This document shows, piece by piece, positions 13,260 to 25,330 of a stretch of DNA of 64,000 bases (positions within the stretch are counted from its first letter, which is position 1; each line of letters starts with the position of its first letter). The notes under the pieces are model-generated. The model had not been told where the DNA came from and searched no databases. It worked only from the letters and a program-made list of their open reading frames with translations. The stretch comes from Mangifera indica (lineage: Eukaryota; Streptophyta; Magnoliopsida; Sapindales; Anacardiaceae). The translations under genes and the position numbers were made by a program. The stretch covers positions 17,903,463-17,967,462 of the forward strand of contig NC_058137.1 in NCBI RefSeq assembly GCF_011075055.1, written 5' to 3'.

Positions 13260-14496
13260 CTAGTTAAGACTTTTATCAATGTCACCTCTATTAAGAAAGT
13301 CATCCTCTATGAATGTCACATATTTGGATGCTATTTTAGTCGCTCTTCCATCAAAGTCCTCCCCAATAAACATGTATGCTTTGGAGTGTTCAAAATACCT
13401 TATAAAGACACGTTTCTTTCCTCTTAATCCGAATTTTCCAAATTTTTGGAACAAGTCATGGATATATGTTGTTGATCTTTAAGGTCACAATATATTGAAA
13501 TCAAGATTTCTACATGTCTATAACCCATAGGGAATGGAAGTAACTAACTTAGGGTGCACATGATTAACTACATAAGTCACATTTAATAGTGCATCTCCTC
13601 AAAAGAAAATTGGAAGATTTTCTTGCGTTATTATAAACCTAGCCATTTATAATAGAGTTTGATTTATTTCTCTCTACTACGCTGTTTTATTGTGGAGTTT
13701 TTAGAATCATTAGTTACCTTACGATTCCTTTTTCACTACACAATTTCTTAAATTCAGTAGATAAATATTCATGGCCTTGATTAGTTCTTAAGACTTTGAT
13801 TGTTTTATCTAACTGACTCTTAGTCTCATTTATATAATGTCTAAAGTAATCTATTGTTTTTGACTTATAAGAGTTTAAATAGACATCACAAAAACATGTA
13901 TAATCTTTTATGAAAGTAATGAAATAAGATGCACTATGTCTAGCTTTGACATTCATAGGATCACAAATATCTGAGTACACAAGTTGCAAAGGAAGCTCAA
14001 CTCTAACAACTTTGCCAAATGGTTTTCTTGTAGTTTTCTCTGCTAAGCAATGTTCACAAACAAGTAGATCTAATTTTGTGATAGGTTTTAATAAACCTTC
14101 ACGAGCCAATTTATTAATTATATCTTGGCCAATGGGCACTAATCCAACATGCAATATATTTACATTTATATCCATATTGTTAAGAGTTACAAATAACGAA
14201 ATACTGACATAATTATCATTATTATAAAAAAAGGTGTCTAGCACCATGAAACCATTTGATAGATATCCAAATCCATAAAACATAATACCAAAATATATTT
14301 TAACAAAGTTCTGAGAGAAATGTAAATTATATCCCAATTTCAAAAGAACAAGCACAAAGACCAAATTTTGTTGAATTTGTAGAGCGTATAGAACTTTATG
14401 TAGGTATAAGGTCTGACCACTGCATAAAACTAATTTGCATTTACCTATTCCTTTCTCTTTAATTTTTGTGTTATAGTCTACATAAATCCATCGCAT
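13260..14496 (-). pseudogene. Copia B GAG-pre-integrase and integrase remnant
   Basis: A 260-codon open stretch (14496-13714) holds the end of the protease region, a GAG-pre-integrase segment with the CEHCLAEK zinc ligands, and the start of the integrase core: VYSDIC with the first catalytic aspartate, FITFIKDYTCF, then LRTNQGHEYLS where the usual second aspartate (LRTDxGxE) has become asparagine. 13454-13260 is the integrase C-terminal region with FGKFGLRGKKRVFIRY. The intervening part and second half of the core are frameshifted. Confidence 0.85.
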
Positions 14497-14639
14497 CTCC
14501 CCAAGTATTTAAAGAAACTTTACAAAAGCTCCTCTGTCACAAGTTTCATGTTCTATGGCTTATAAGTCTATAGTCCAAATAGGATGAGATTCAATTAATA
14601 AAAGCTAGAAGCATAAATCTCATAATTCAAGATAAGATA

Positions 14640-15190
14640 AAACAATACCTTTTTCGGCTCTATGCACTCATAGGTGAAGTGATCGTTGTTGCCATAGTTT
14701 TAGTAGGTTAGATTAGTCTTATCTCTTTTTCTAATATGGTTGCCTCTTTTGTGTTTGAATCATTTGCTCTGATTCATGAGTCTTTCGACAATTTCTTTCC
14801 CCTTCCTAGACTTACTCCATTTTTGCTTGTAGCTAGAAAAATTCTTAGAACTAAACTCAGTAACATATATGTGAGCACCCGATCCAACAACCCTTAAGCA
14901 CTCATCTTCCAATTTGAGGTGGCGAGCAACATCTTAGAAAGTCCTGATATTTTCATTATGAGTCATATTGACTTTCATATGCCCCCAACTGTTTAAGAGA
15001 AATCTTATGACAACTTGTACTTGTTACTCCGTAGTCAAGTTATGCCTAACATTTTCAACTCTAATATCATGTCAATATTTCCCTTAAATATTGTTTCATC
15101 AACCTATTGGGAACCTTTTTGTACGTGTCGAACTTGATAGTTAACTACCTAAGTTTAGAGATGGTGTTTCCTCTAAACTTCTCCATCAGT
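14640..15190 (-). pseudogene. Copia B gag remnant
   Basis: In shifting minus-strand frames, 15170-14880 reads like the gag region with the FDTYKK, QVQVVIRFL, SWGHMKVNMTHNENI and RHLKLEDECLRV blocks. It is followed by a serine/lysine-rich stretch and a decayed CCHC knuckle (HKRGNHIRKRD) near 14720-14750. The upstream end of gag is missing at the junction with the LTR-like repeat at 15195. Confidence 0.7.
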
Positions 15191-15194
15191 GCCA

Positions 15195-16454
15195 CCTATA
15201 TAGTCAAACACTTTTCTAATTATAATTATCTTGTCTTTCTTACTAAAGTCTATTATTCTTTCATTTTTCTTCTTTTTCCCCCTTACTGTGCTTGAACTAA
15301 GGGTAAAATAGTTTTTTAACCAACTATATTGGTGTGTGCCTAAGGTACACCTCTGTGCCTCTATTTAAGCATGGCATCCACTTTTGGAAAGTCACACATG
15401 GGCATGTTCTCATACTACACGGTCATGTATGTCTTTCCTTAGAACGAGTACACAAAAATTACGAAATTTCTTATTTTAGACTAAGGAAACACGAGCATGT
15501 ATAAGACCATGCATGGCCTTGTGTCATGATCTGGAATCATAACATATTGTTTTTTTGCACTATTTTGATTATTTTCAACAATCGAACATGTAAACAAACG
15601 TAAAATATGTCTCTAAGCACCCTAAATCTAGTTATCATATTTGTACACTTACAAATATGCCTAATCACTTAATAAACATGTCTAGTAATCTTACATATTA
15701 AACTAACAAGATTTACACCCATACACATGCCAACACAATCAACATCATCAACAAATCTTTAGAATTTCAAGGGCATTACCATATACATATCTATATCTAT
15801 TTATACAAATTAACCTATGGTTCCAATCTACCATAATAACCAACAAAACGACCAATAACCTATAAGCAATACATATGTCTATTTACTAACTTTGCTACCA
15901 CCATGATAATCAATCTTGTAACATGAATAATCTAGTAAAAGTATACTTTCAATCATCTATAATAGCCAATATAATCAATGAAATGAATTAACCATGTCAC
16001 AACATCTTTTTAAAGAAAAATCAAGCCACAAGTCACCACACTTACTTTATTGCCATAGCTTGCAAGTTTGTGTTGTTGCTACAGGGATTTTAATGACTAT
16101 GGGCTCCTCTTAGATGATTGTGATCCTCTTCTCTCTCTTTTACCTCTTTTCTCCCAAAGTTGGGCGACTATTAGTGTAAAATTCTCACAAAACGATCAAA
16201 CCTTATATTTAAATACAAATCCTACCTAAACACGACAAACAGGTGTGTCATAAAGCATAGAACATGTGCCCTTTTTAAATAACTTTCACATACTCGAGTG
16301 AAATGATTTTCTTGCCCTTTCAAGGTATGAATAAACATCATTTTTGCAATGCACAACCATTTCCACTATAACTCCATTAAGATAACACTTTAAAATAAAT
16401 TTCAAATATAGAGAAAAAACTAAAATTCCCTTGAGCTTACTTGTGGGTACTATA
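15195..16454 (-). repeat. Gypsy-type LTR copy 1 (minus orientation)
   Basis: This stretch is repeated in the same orientation at about 16878-18114. Shared blocks include the CTTGTCTTTCTTACTAAAGT block (15229 and 16908), a block around AAAGTCACACATGGG, and a 200-base block with AATGATCAAACC (16041-16250 and 17691-17905). Read on the minus strand the right end begins TATAGTACCCACAAGTAAG, close to the start of the gypsy LTR at 62436 (TGTAACACCCACAAGTAAG). A TATTTAAATATAAGG box at about 16200-16215 on the minus strand fits an LTR promoter. The left edge is approximate. Confidence 0.7.
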
Positions 16455-16877
16455 ATTTATCGTGTCTTATGCACATGTCATAGTGCATATTGGGCTAGCT
16501 AATTAGGACACCTTGGTCATACGAAAAAATTTAGTAACAGTCTTCTCATTTATCACATAAGCTAATCTAAACTGTTGTCTAAACCATCTTGAGATAACCC
16601 TTATCGTGGGTATATATGTGATACATCTCACTAACCATATAAGAAATAATTAAAAAGCCATAATCCCTTATCATGCACACCTGAACTGAACTGAGTGTTT
16701 ATGTGCCTTGGCGCCAAGTGTATGATACATCTCATAGGTGTTTAGCCCTATTACTTTCACGTATCTTGCCACTTATGCATATAGTTGGTCGTGATCTAGA
16801 TATGAACCACTTTCTTCACTTTTTTTTATTTTCTGACCCGAATTTGACTTGATCGAGGTCATGTGTCATCTTTCACA
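16455..16877. other. Spacer between the two gypsy-type LTRs
   Basis: About 420 bases lie between the tandem LTR copies. No gag or pol text, no primer-binding site beside the right LTR and no polypurine tract beside the left LTR were found, so this is not an ordinary internal region. It holds no gene I can support. Confidence 0.45.
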
Positions 16878-18114
16878 TAGTTAGACACTCTTTCTAACTA
16901 TAACTATCTTGTCTTTCTTACTAAAGTCTCTTGTTATTTCCTTTTTCTTCTTATTCTACCTTTTTGTGCTTGAACTAAAGGTAAAATAGTCTTTTTACTA
17001 ACTACATGGGTGTATGCCTAAGATGCACCTCCATGTGCCTTTCCCACTTTTGAAAAGTCACACATGGGAGTGTGTCCCATACTACATGACTGTGTATGTC
17101 TTTTCTCAAAAAAAAATACATGAAAATTACAAAATTTCTTATTTTGAACTAAGGACACACAATTGTGTATGAAGCTATACATGACCATGTATCACGATTT
17201 GGAAATACAACTTGCTATTTCCTGCACTGTTCCAACCATCTTCTAGTGATCCATTACAAATATAGGTTCAAGTACATGTCTCTACGCATCCTAATTCAAT
17301 TTATCATATTTACACACATACACTCAATTGCGTAACTACCATCCTCAATCAACAATGGTTCATGCAATTTAACAAGTCCAACAATCTCAAATAATAATCT
17401 TCCAAGATTTACATACATACATGCACATGCCAACATGATTAACATCCTCATAATATTTTAAAAGTCACTAATATAGAAAAAAAGGTGATTAAGCATATTG
17501 AATGAATCACACATGAATAATCTCATCATACACACATATATAAAATTTACATGCCTATTAGTAGTATCTATACATGTGAAATCATTAGTTTATTCATTAC
17601 AACATGGTAAGAAAACTTATAACACAAAGCACTATATCTCAATACATATAGGCATCAAAATCTTCCTCAAATAGCCAAAGGTTTGAATACCAACTTACTT
17701 GACTTCCAAAACTTGCAAGTTCTTGGCATCACTATAGGGATTTTGATGACTATGGGCTCTTCTTTAATGACCATAATCCTTCTCTCTCTTTTTTCCTTAG
17801 TTTCTCCCTGGGTTGGGCTGCTACTAGAATAAAATTCTCACAAAATGATCAAACCTTGTGTTTAAATACAAATCCTACCCAAACATGACACACGAGTGTG
17901 TATCATAAGGCACATGAATGTGTGCCCCTTTTTTAATTAACAACTTTCACGTGCTTGCATGAAATGACTTCCTTGCTTTTTTCAGGTAAAAATAGATGTC
18001 ACTCCTAGAATGCATTGTCATTCTGACTATAATTCCTTTTGAATAGCACTCTAAACATCAATTTGAATATAAAGAAAAGACTAAAATGACCTTGGACTTC
18101 CTTGTAGGTGCTAC
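16878..18114 (-). repeat. Gypsy-type LTR copy 2 (minus orientation)
   Basis: This is the direct-repeat partner of 15195-16454, with many point differences and small indels. The minus-strand start reads TGTAGCACCTACAAGGAAGTC at 18114, matching the canonical TG start and resembling the LTR at 62436. The TATTTAAACACAAGGTTTGATC block near 17840-17865 on the minus strand is the likely promoter. The left end (LTR 3' end) is set where similarity to copy 1 fades, so it is approximate. Confidence 0.7.
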
Positions 18115-20006
18115 ATTTTCATTTGAATTTTGTATTGATTTCCCACTTTGATCTTCCTGTAAATACCTTGGCTATTCTCTTACAATCCATTTTAACACTC
18201 AAATTAAGGAATTAGTCAATATACTTATGGCAAGGAATTTTCTTCTTTGAGTTTTAATTCTTCATTTCTTCATCCAGGGGGTTGGAACACTACAACATTG
18301 TGTTTCTTTTTATTTCCATTAAACAACTATGGTTGTATTTTCGCAGGGATTGTCAAACTAGCATCCTCTTACTATGAAAACAATTGTACTTGTTTTTTGT
18401 TCAATTAACAAGAATAAAAAACATATACCTCGAAACTTTGTGGGAAGAGTTGTAAAAATGACAATTAACCGAAAGTGACTAAATGCATTTTATACATATA
18501 TTGAAAGTTATGGTTAATAAATTAGACAAACAGATTAATCAAATATAGTAATTGTGAGAAGAAGTTCATGTTATGGGAATGAAGAAAAAGAAAAAGTAAA
18601 AGACAAAACACAATGTATCTAACAGGAGGTGAGTTGATATAGGAAGAAAAACACAATTAAGTCACTTCAAAATTTTCAAATGCAAATCCTTTATTGAAAG
18701 GAAAAGAGGTGAAAGAGTCAGGAGAGAGATGGAATGAGAAGATGGGAGTTTATTTTTCTTAATTCAATTGTTGGTCTCCAATTCTGATTTTGATGTGAAT
18801 GTGAATGGACTGCCCATCACTTTAATATCAAATTTTTATAATCTTGAAAAGGACAAAGAGTTATTTCCCTACTCTTGTTTGCATCTCAAATAAAGTTCTC
18901 AGAAATATCCAGTTAATATAGAGATTCAGTATAATGAACTTAATGTAATATTAATTAACAATCTTTTTTTATGAAAAATTATTTAATTAGCATAATGTTA
19001 AAAGATGATTAATATTTAGGGAACCTATAACTTGTTCATTTCATCATTATATATGTAATTTTAACTTTATAATATAAAGTTGATTCAAATTTCTTACTAA
19101 TCAATCATTTAATCTGTATTATCAAAACTAACAATATAAACTTTTGATCTAACATGGGATTGTATTTTTGTTTAAAATTCTCTATCTACTCTATATAAGG
19201 AAGTAGTACCTCCATGAATTAAAACACAAGGGAGTGAAGAACATGAGTTCCGTTCATCTAAGAACCGTTAAAAACTGAGAGTTATCTCAACAAAGGCAAT
19301 TATTTTCTATAGGTTTTCTTTTATATATGCATGATTTTTAATTGTGATTAAATTACTAATAATACAATAAAACAATTTTTATTTTTTTACCAAACTAATT
19401 TATACATTATAACCAGTTCAATATTACTAGACTCTCCTAATTAAAATATATAATAATATTAAAAAGAACCTTAAAATTTGAGGGGCTTTTTTTTTTTTTT
19501 TTTTTAAAGTTTTCGTTTGAATACTTTAAAAAATTTTCCCAATGGGCTGGCTCAGCTGATTTATCAAGCTTCTAAAGAAAAACAAATTTCCCAGAAATTT
19601 TGAGATGTGACAGAGACTTTCGGGGGTCTGCACGGTTGGAGAAGTGTAGATGAAGACCCACCACCGATGTGATTTTAATCGCGTGTCGGCACGCGAACAG
19701 GAGAGCGAATAGTTGTATCATATTCAGACCTCGCGTTATGTAGTGCTTGTTTTGTTTCCCAAATATAGATTGGGAAACTATTCAATGCACGTTGACGCCA
19801 CAGGAGTGTCACTATTGTCGGAATTTAGTACACGTAAACATCTGCCTTAAATGACGTTTTGTATTCATAGTATTTCCATTTCATGTCCCTCTACTCTCTC
19901 TTGTACATACTGCTCATCAAATCATCACACGCGCCGCCACGTGCTCAAGATTATACCTGTGCTTACTGGGACAAAATTTAATAAATATAAAAAATGATAA
20001 AATAAA
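18115..20006. other. Intergenic DNA with orphan promoter-like segment at 19520-19960
   Basis: 18115-19520 is AT-rich with no gene seen. 19520-19960 is richer in GC and carries four ACGT cores (19789, 19832, 19854, 19939), the last within the G-box CCACGTGC at 19937-19944, plus a CGCGTG-TCGG-CACGCG hairpin at 19680-19695. No coding sequence follows; a MULE begins at 20007. Confidence 0.4.
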
Positions 20007-20292
20007 GGCCAAAAGACTTTTCCCACCCAAGGTTTACTCCACTACTAAATCCCACCGTTAAGTTTCAAAAATCTAAATATTCACTCATTAATTATTAAAG
20101 TTAATAAAATCTATTAAATTTAAGGAAAAATTATTATTTACCAATAATATTAAAATAAAAAATTTTTATCTCATTTCTCTTCTTAAATTTAAAAACTAAT
20201 AATTTTTTACTATCCTAAATTTTAAAAATTTATATTTTTCCCTTTATTAGGGTTAACTTAAAAGGCAACACATTTTTCCAATAATTGCCACC
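20007..20292 (+). repeat. MULE left terminal inverted repeat
   Basis: This arm runs from GGCCAAAAGAC through the TTAATAAAATCTATTAAATTTAAG block to the region just before the core (AGGCAACACATTTTTCC). Each block has an inverted counterpart in the right arm. Confidence 0.8.
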
Positions 20293-20639
20293 GAAGATCT
20301 CTGTCACTCTTGATGATACACGACCCAATAGAATCTATCAAGTCACATTCAGATCGAAGTTGTACGACTGTCGTGTGAATCCACTAAATCCACTAAAGGA
20401 CAACCATCAGAGACGAAGGATAATTGTCAAAGGGCAATTGTCAAGGACCTTCTTTCTACGGTTTGAATTGGTGACTGTCAAAGACAAAAACGAAGGGTGG
20501 TTGTTGATTCAAAATCTTTGGAGTTTGAGGTGTTCCATTCGACAAATGAGATTAAGTGGATTTGATCAATTCTATCAATTCGTGTGTTGTTGGGAGTGAT
20601 ATAGAGCTTTGGAGAAAGATAATCGTCGGTGGAGAAGGT

Positions 20640-20918
20640 CACCAGAAAATGTGTTGCTTTTTGAATTAACCCTAACAGGTGAAATATAACTTTTTAAAAC
20701 TTAAGGTGGAGAAAATTGTTAGTTTTTAAAATTAAGAGGAGTAAATAAGATAAAATTTTATTTTTTTTAATATTATTAATTAAATAACAATTTTACTCTT
20801 AAATTTAATAGATTTTGTTAACTTTAACAACTGATGGATAAATATTTATAATTTTAAAACTTAACAGATAAGAGTTTGATAATGGACTAAATCTTAAGTG
20901 AGAATAAGACTTTTCACC
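20640..20918 (-). repeat. MULE right terminal inverted repeat
   Basis: This is the inverted partner of 20007-20292. On the minus strand the AAAATCTATTAAATTTAAG block and the inner AAGCAACACATTTTCTGG block are seen in the same order. Small indels and substitutions show an old insertion despite the perfect target duplication. Confidence 0.8.
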
Positions 20919-21186
20919 TAAAATAAATTATTAAATAGCAGCAAAGATAACAAAGAGAAAAAATATATATATCAGAGAGACTGTCCATAAATATAGATTA
21001 CAAATTAATTCTTTAAGATTTGTCATATTAATGTTTAAACTATTATTTTTTCATTTACTTGGTCAAAGAATTAAATATGGGTTTAAATCTAAAATATTTA
21101 ATTGTAGAAACTTTGATTGATTTAATGGTAAATTAATTGGAAAGGAAAATACATGTATGTATTTTTTATATAATATTATATGTATT

Positions 21187-21320
21187 TATTTTGAGTACAT
21201 AAATGAATACACACTTATATATGTTATCACATAATTTGATGTTATCTTATTTTTAATTTAAAATCACTAAATTACATGATGATACACATAAAATGTGTAT
21301 CCATTGATGTACTTAAAATA
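21187..21320. mobile_element. Palindromic MITE (foldback)
   Basis: The left arm from 21187 (TATTTTGAGTACATAAATG) is the inverse of the right arm ending at 21320 (minus strand TATTTTAAGTACATCAATG). Pairing continues for about 54 bases per arm around a short AT-rich centre (about 21240-21266). The whole unit folds into one long hairpin of 134 bases with no coding capacity, as in stem-loop MITEs. The superfamily is not clear. Confidence 0.7.
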
Positions 21321-21485
21321 GATATATATAGTTTTATTTTATTTTTTTGGGAGATGTGATACACAATGTGAGTTCTTTACTCCTTCAAATAAAATTGGGC
21401 AATCTTGATGTTTTACAATGAAGGACCTCAAGATTTAAAAAAGTTACACAAACTACCTTATAGTGTTATAACGACATTTTGAATA

Positions 21486-21490
21486 TAGTA
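21486..21490 (+). repeat. 5-bp target duplication, left (Copia C)
   Basis: TAGTA directly before the left LTR is repeated as TAGTA directly after the right LTR (27744-27748). Five bases is the usual Copia duplication size. Confidence 0.85.
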
Positions 21491-21994
21491 TGTTAAGAAG
21501 CATAAAACTTCTATTATAATAGAGTTATTGTTGCTAACGGGTGGTATATGAAACGGTGCGTATTGGTTTCGTTTAAGGGAAAAGAACATAACTAAGGTAG
21601 ATATTTTTTTTCTTTCATTATTTCTCTTCTTCTCTTAAATGTTCTAGAAGTGCATCTAAGGTTTGAGCTAGTTCATGACAAATCTAACGGCTAAGTAAGG
21701 TTTGGTTGATCTATGGCGAGCGATTTACACGATTGCCATTTTCATTCAATAGATCCAAGGGTTAATCTTTGTTTTGACAGTCTGTAATTGGTTGGCATGT
21801 AATATATAATATGGTTTTCTATTATTTGTGAGTTAGTTACTTGAATTTTGATGTAAGACACTTGATTTGCATGATTAATAAGAAAATCTGAGGTATTTTT
21901 CATTATCTTTGCTCTGTTTTTTTATGGATTTTTGCTAATTGTTGAATGAATTTTGCATAGATTTTTGGCTCTGGTGGTTTTTTATTGAATGAGA
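21491..21994 (+). repeat. Copia C 5' LTR
   Basis: It starts TGTTAAGAAGCATAAAA and ends TTGAATGAGA, immediately before the primer-binding site. It is about 504 bases and aligns along its whole length with the 3' LTR. Confidence 0.92.
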
Positions 21995-22006
21995 TGGTAT
22001 CAGAGC
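21995..22006 (+). other. Primer-binding site, tRNA-Met type
   Basis: TGGTATCAGAGC is the classic plant retrotransposon primer-binding site complementary to the 3' end of initiator tRNA-Met. It abuts the 5' LTR, fixing the LTR edge. Confidence 0.93.
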
Positions 22007-22024
22007 CATTGATTAACAACATAG

Positions 22025-23190
22025 ATGGTTGAGTTCTCTAGTTCTCGTTTTGTCAACACGTTTGGACAAGGTACCTTGATGATATCTACTCTTGTCAATG
22101 AGTTTAGTGTCTCTCGCAGTATACTTGTGTCAAGCTTGCAACCAATAAACCCAAAGTTGAGTAAGACTAACTATAGATATTGGAGAGCACAAATTATTAG
22201 CATTGTAGGTTCACATGGCTTAGAGGACCATTTGATAGGCTTAGTGCCTTATCCTTCACCATTTGTTTATGTGAAAAATGTTGAGAGTAGTGGTTTGATA
22301 AAGTAGAGAAATTCACAATATACTAGTTGGAAGAAAATTGACAAATGCTTAGTGAATCTACTATTAGCCTCAATTTCAAAAGAGATGTTTAGTTATGTTT
22401 CTCACTGTGTGATTGCTATTGAGATTTGGAATGCAACTTAAATCAAAACTACAAAATTTAAAGAAAGGATCTTTGAGCATGCATGAGTATATTAGAAGTA
22501 TTAAAGGGATTTTTGATGCTTTACTGGCCAGTGGACAAAGTCTAATAGAAGATGATTTGATTAATTGCATTATAAATGGCCTAGAACCAGAGTATGACCC
22601 TGTGGTAGTACAAATCTTATCAAAATGGATTCTGTGGTTGGAAAAATGGATCTGACTGAACCAAAATTTTTGTTGCGAAGGTTTGAGCAAAGAATGAATA
22701 ATTTTATAAGTTACAGTGTAGATGTGTATGGAGGAATGGTGAATGTAGCAAACAAAGTGTCTAGAAGTAATAAGGATCCGAGTGGATGTGTTAAGGAGTT
22801 AAAACACTAAAAATATAGGACACAAAGCTATTAAAGGTAGTTTGTCAAGTAACTATCAATTTGGTAGAAGTAGAGGCACAAATTTTTCCAAACCTAGAGT
22901 AATATATCAGTTATATGGCAAGGCAGGGTATGTAGCTACAAAATGTTATCATAGGTTTGAGGTGCATTTTCTTGGTTATAGTCAGAATCAAGTGTTTAGG
23001 ATCAAGCAGAGAATGAACCTATTAGGGCACAAAGCTTCTTTGAACAACCTAAAAACTCACATATGTAACAACCTTACTTTTATAATTCTTCATCTTCATC
23101 TTACAATACACCAAAAATGGAAGAAGTACAATCCCCTTCAGCGTAAATTGCTTATTCACACAAAAACCCTACACAAACATAACCTACACA
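22025..23190 (+). pseudogene. Copia C gag remnant
   Basis: The ATG at 22025 opens a 93-codon stretch with the KLSKTNYRYWRAQ block and then GLEDHLIG, typical of Copia gag N-termini. After stops and a frameshift, 22413-22655 holds the UBN2 gag core, with LQNLKKGSLSMHEYI, DLINCIINGLEPEYD. The remaining part to about 23190 is asparagine- and serine-rich, with a decayed zinc knuckle near 22900-22950. Stops and shifts rule out a working capsid protein. Confidence 0.85.
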
Positions 23191-23277
23191 TAACTTGAAT
23201 AATCCAAATAACCAACCAACTACCCTATCCTCTCTAGTTACATAGCTAACCTAGCCACAATAATTAATCCTAGTTGC

Positions 23278-24480
23278 TACATGGATTCAGGAGCTACTAA
23301 CCATGTTACCTCCAACATAAATCAATTGGATGTTTAGAAGGATTATAGAGGCAAACAATAGCTCCAAGTAGACAATGGAGAATGCATAGACATTTTCCAC
23401 ATAAGTACAATTTTATTACCTTTTTATTTTCATGATAAATTCTACATTTAAGAAATATTTTGTATCCCAAGAATCACAAAAAATTTACTCAATATCTCCA
23501 AACTTACCCTTGACAATAATGTCATAGTAGAATTTAACTCTAAGTGTTGTCTTATAAAGGACAAAGACTTTAAGACCATTATACCCCAAAGAACACTTAA
23601 AGATGGTCTATATCAGTTATTTACTCCAAACATATGTGATATCAAACTTATTTCTTACAATAGTGCATTTAAATCAAAATCATAACAAAGTGTTAACAAT
23701 TACAATGTTAAAAATCTGGTTTATGAAACTATTGCAAATAAATGTAGTACTGATAATGTTTATAATAATGAAAATTCTTGTATTTTGAAGTTGTTAAAAT
23801 TGAATTTCACACAAAGAAACTGAGTGAAATGGTTTAGCATCAAAGATTGGGACATCCTTGTTCCAAAATTTTTAGGAAAATGTGTAAAGACTTGAATGTT
23901 GTTTTTGAAATAAAAATGTAGATTTCTTTTGTGAAAATTGCCAATTTGGCAAGCATAAATAGAGTACTTTTCCAATTAGTCAATTTAAAGCATAGGCACC
24001 ACTAGATTTAATACATAGTGATGTGTAGGGATTAGCTTCTGTGGTGTCCAGTGATGTTTTTAGATATTATATTCGTTTTCTTGATGATTTCTCTTAATTC
24101 ACATGGATTTTTCCTTTTTAGAACCAAATTTGAAGTCAAAATGTGTTTATAAGATTTCATAAACTTGTTGAGAATCACTTCGATAGGAAAATTGAGATAG
24201 TTCAAAGTGATTGGGGTGGTGAACATAAAAGTTTTACAACATTTCTAAAATGAGAATGGTATAGGGTTTAAGCATCCTTGCCCTTACACTTACCAACAAA
24301 ATGGTAAAGTAGAACAAAAACATAGGCATATAGTTGAATTAGGATTAGTTTTGTTGTCTCAAGTTGCAATGCCACTTACCTCTTGGTGCTTTGCATTCCA
24401 AACATATGTTTTCCTTATAAATAGGCTACCTACCACAAATTTATGAAATGAATCACCATATCAGGTTTTCTTTAAAGAGA
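23278..24480 (+). pseudogene. Copia C protease and integrase remnant
   Basis: At 23278-23313 the plus strand reads CYMDSGATNHVT, containing the aspartic protease active site DSGAT. Near 23835-23960 it shows the GAG-pre-integrase zinc ligands (RLGHPC, then CENCQFGKHK). From about 24000 to 24420 it is a decayed integrase core: IHSDV with the first catalytic aspartate, DDFS, then QSDWGGE with the second aspartate. Stops at about 24027, 24094 and 24251 and several frame changes break it. Confidence 0.85.
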
Positions 24481-25330
24481 AACTAGATGATAAATACCTT
24501 AGAGTATTTGGTTATGCATATTGTCTATATCTTAAGCCCTACAATATAAACACAAAATAGATTTTACACTTAAAAGTGTGTGTTCAAAAGATATAGTTTA
24601 TTTCATAAATGATATAAAGGCCTCTCACAGTCTAAAAAAGTTTTTGTTTCTACTAGTATTGTGTTTGATGAAAATCAATTTCCTTTTAGAAATAATGCAA
24701 ATTTTATTACAACCTTTGGTTTAGAAAAGAATTTTGGTCTAGAAAACACAATGCATATATTTCCATATAGCATTTTTTTTAAAACTTAAAGAGCAAATAA
24801 CTGAGAAGGATAACTCTACTATTTGTATTCCTTTTGAATCACTTGTTTTTCCTTCTAAAGGACAAGCTCATAGTACTGAAGTTCAACAATCAATTGTTCA
24901 ATCATCAGCTACCATTTCCAACACATTTCCTAGAAATAATGATTTAGTTCGTAATCTCATTCCAAAAATAGATCAGCCTAAAGAAAAACATTCAGATTTA
25001 GTTACTTTTTCACCTCATATGGTTGACTCATTTGACACACTTTCTACTACTTACTTAGATGTTACTTTGCCTCCGTTATCTAACAATATTGCATCATACC
25101 TAACTCTAACCAGATGTCTCATCCATTTAATTCCCAACTGAAAGACCAACTTATCAACTCAAATGTATCTTCAACTTATACTAAACACAATCCTATACAA
25201 AGAAACACTTTTTCCATGTACCCAATGATAACTTGATCTCAAACATGATCCTTACCTAAACCCAAAATATTTTTGACGGAACACTCTCTTGGTTTCACAC
25301 CTAAAAAAGCAAAGGCCATAAAAAAGGCTT
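24481..25330 (+). pseudogene. Copia C integrase C-terminal and linker region
   Basis: About 24490-24560 keeps the FGYAYCLYLKPYN-like block of the Copia integrase C-terminus. The rest is a low-conservation serine/threonine/proline-rich linker to the RT with no clear domain, interrupted by stops. Confidence 0.6.

Larger units (their letters stand above)
11424..15194 (-). mobile_element. Ty1/copia retrotransposon B, degraded internal region
   Basis: The minus strand runs gag (about 15190-14640), GAG-pre-integrase and integrase (14496-13260), RT (about 12900-12006) and RNase H C-terminus (11714-11424), again in Copia order. The blocks differ from Copia A (for example the ending VKSLGLRRL against VTDPLTK), so this is a different lineage. 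The gag N-terminus is not found. The homology stops where a gypsy-type LTR begins (15195), suggesting the gag was cut by that insertion. No LTR of its own could be delimited. Confidence 0.85.
20007..20918. mobile_element. Non-autonomous MULE with long terminal inverted repeats
   Basis: The left end, starting GGCCAAAAGACTTTT, is matched in inverse by the right end at 20918 (minus strand GGTGAAAAGTCTTATT). Inverted similarity continues for about 280 bases on each side (20007-20292 and about 20640-20918). Flanking both ends is the perfect 9-base duplication TAAAATAAA (19998-20006 and 20919-20927), the size expected for Mutator-like elements. No transposase lies inside. The roughly 350-base core (20290-20640) is less AT-rich than the arms and could be captured host sequence. 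It has a 104-codon open stretch but no ATG start. Confidence 0.88.

Noticed and set aside
14763..14785. TGCTCTGATTCATGAG as a primer-binding site for Copia B
   Set aside because: It lies within recognisable gag coding text, so the resemblance is chance.
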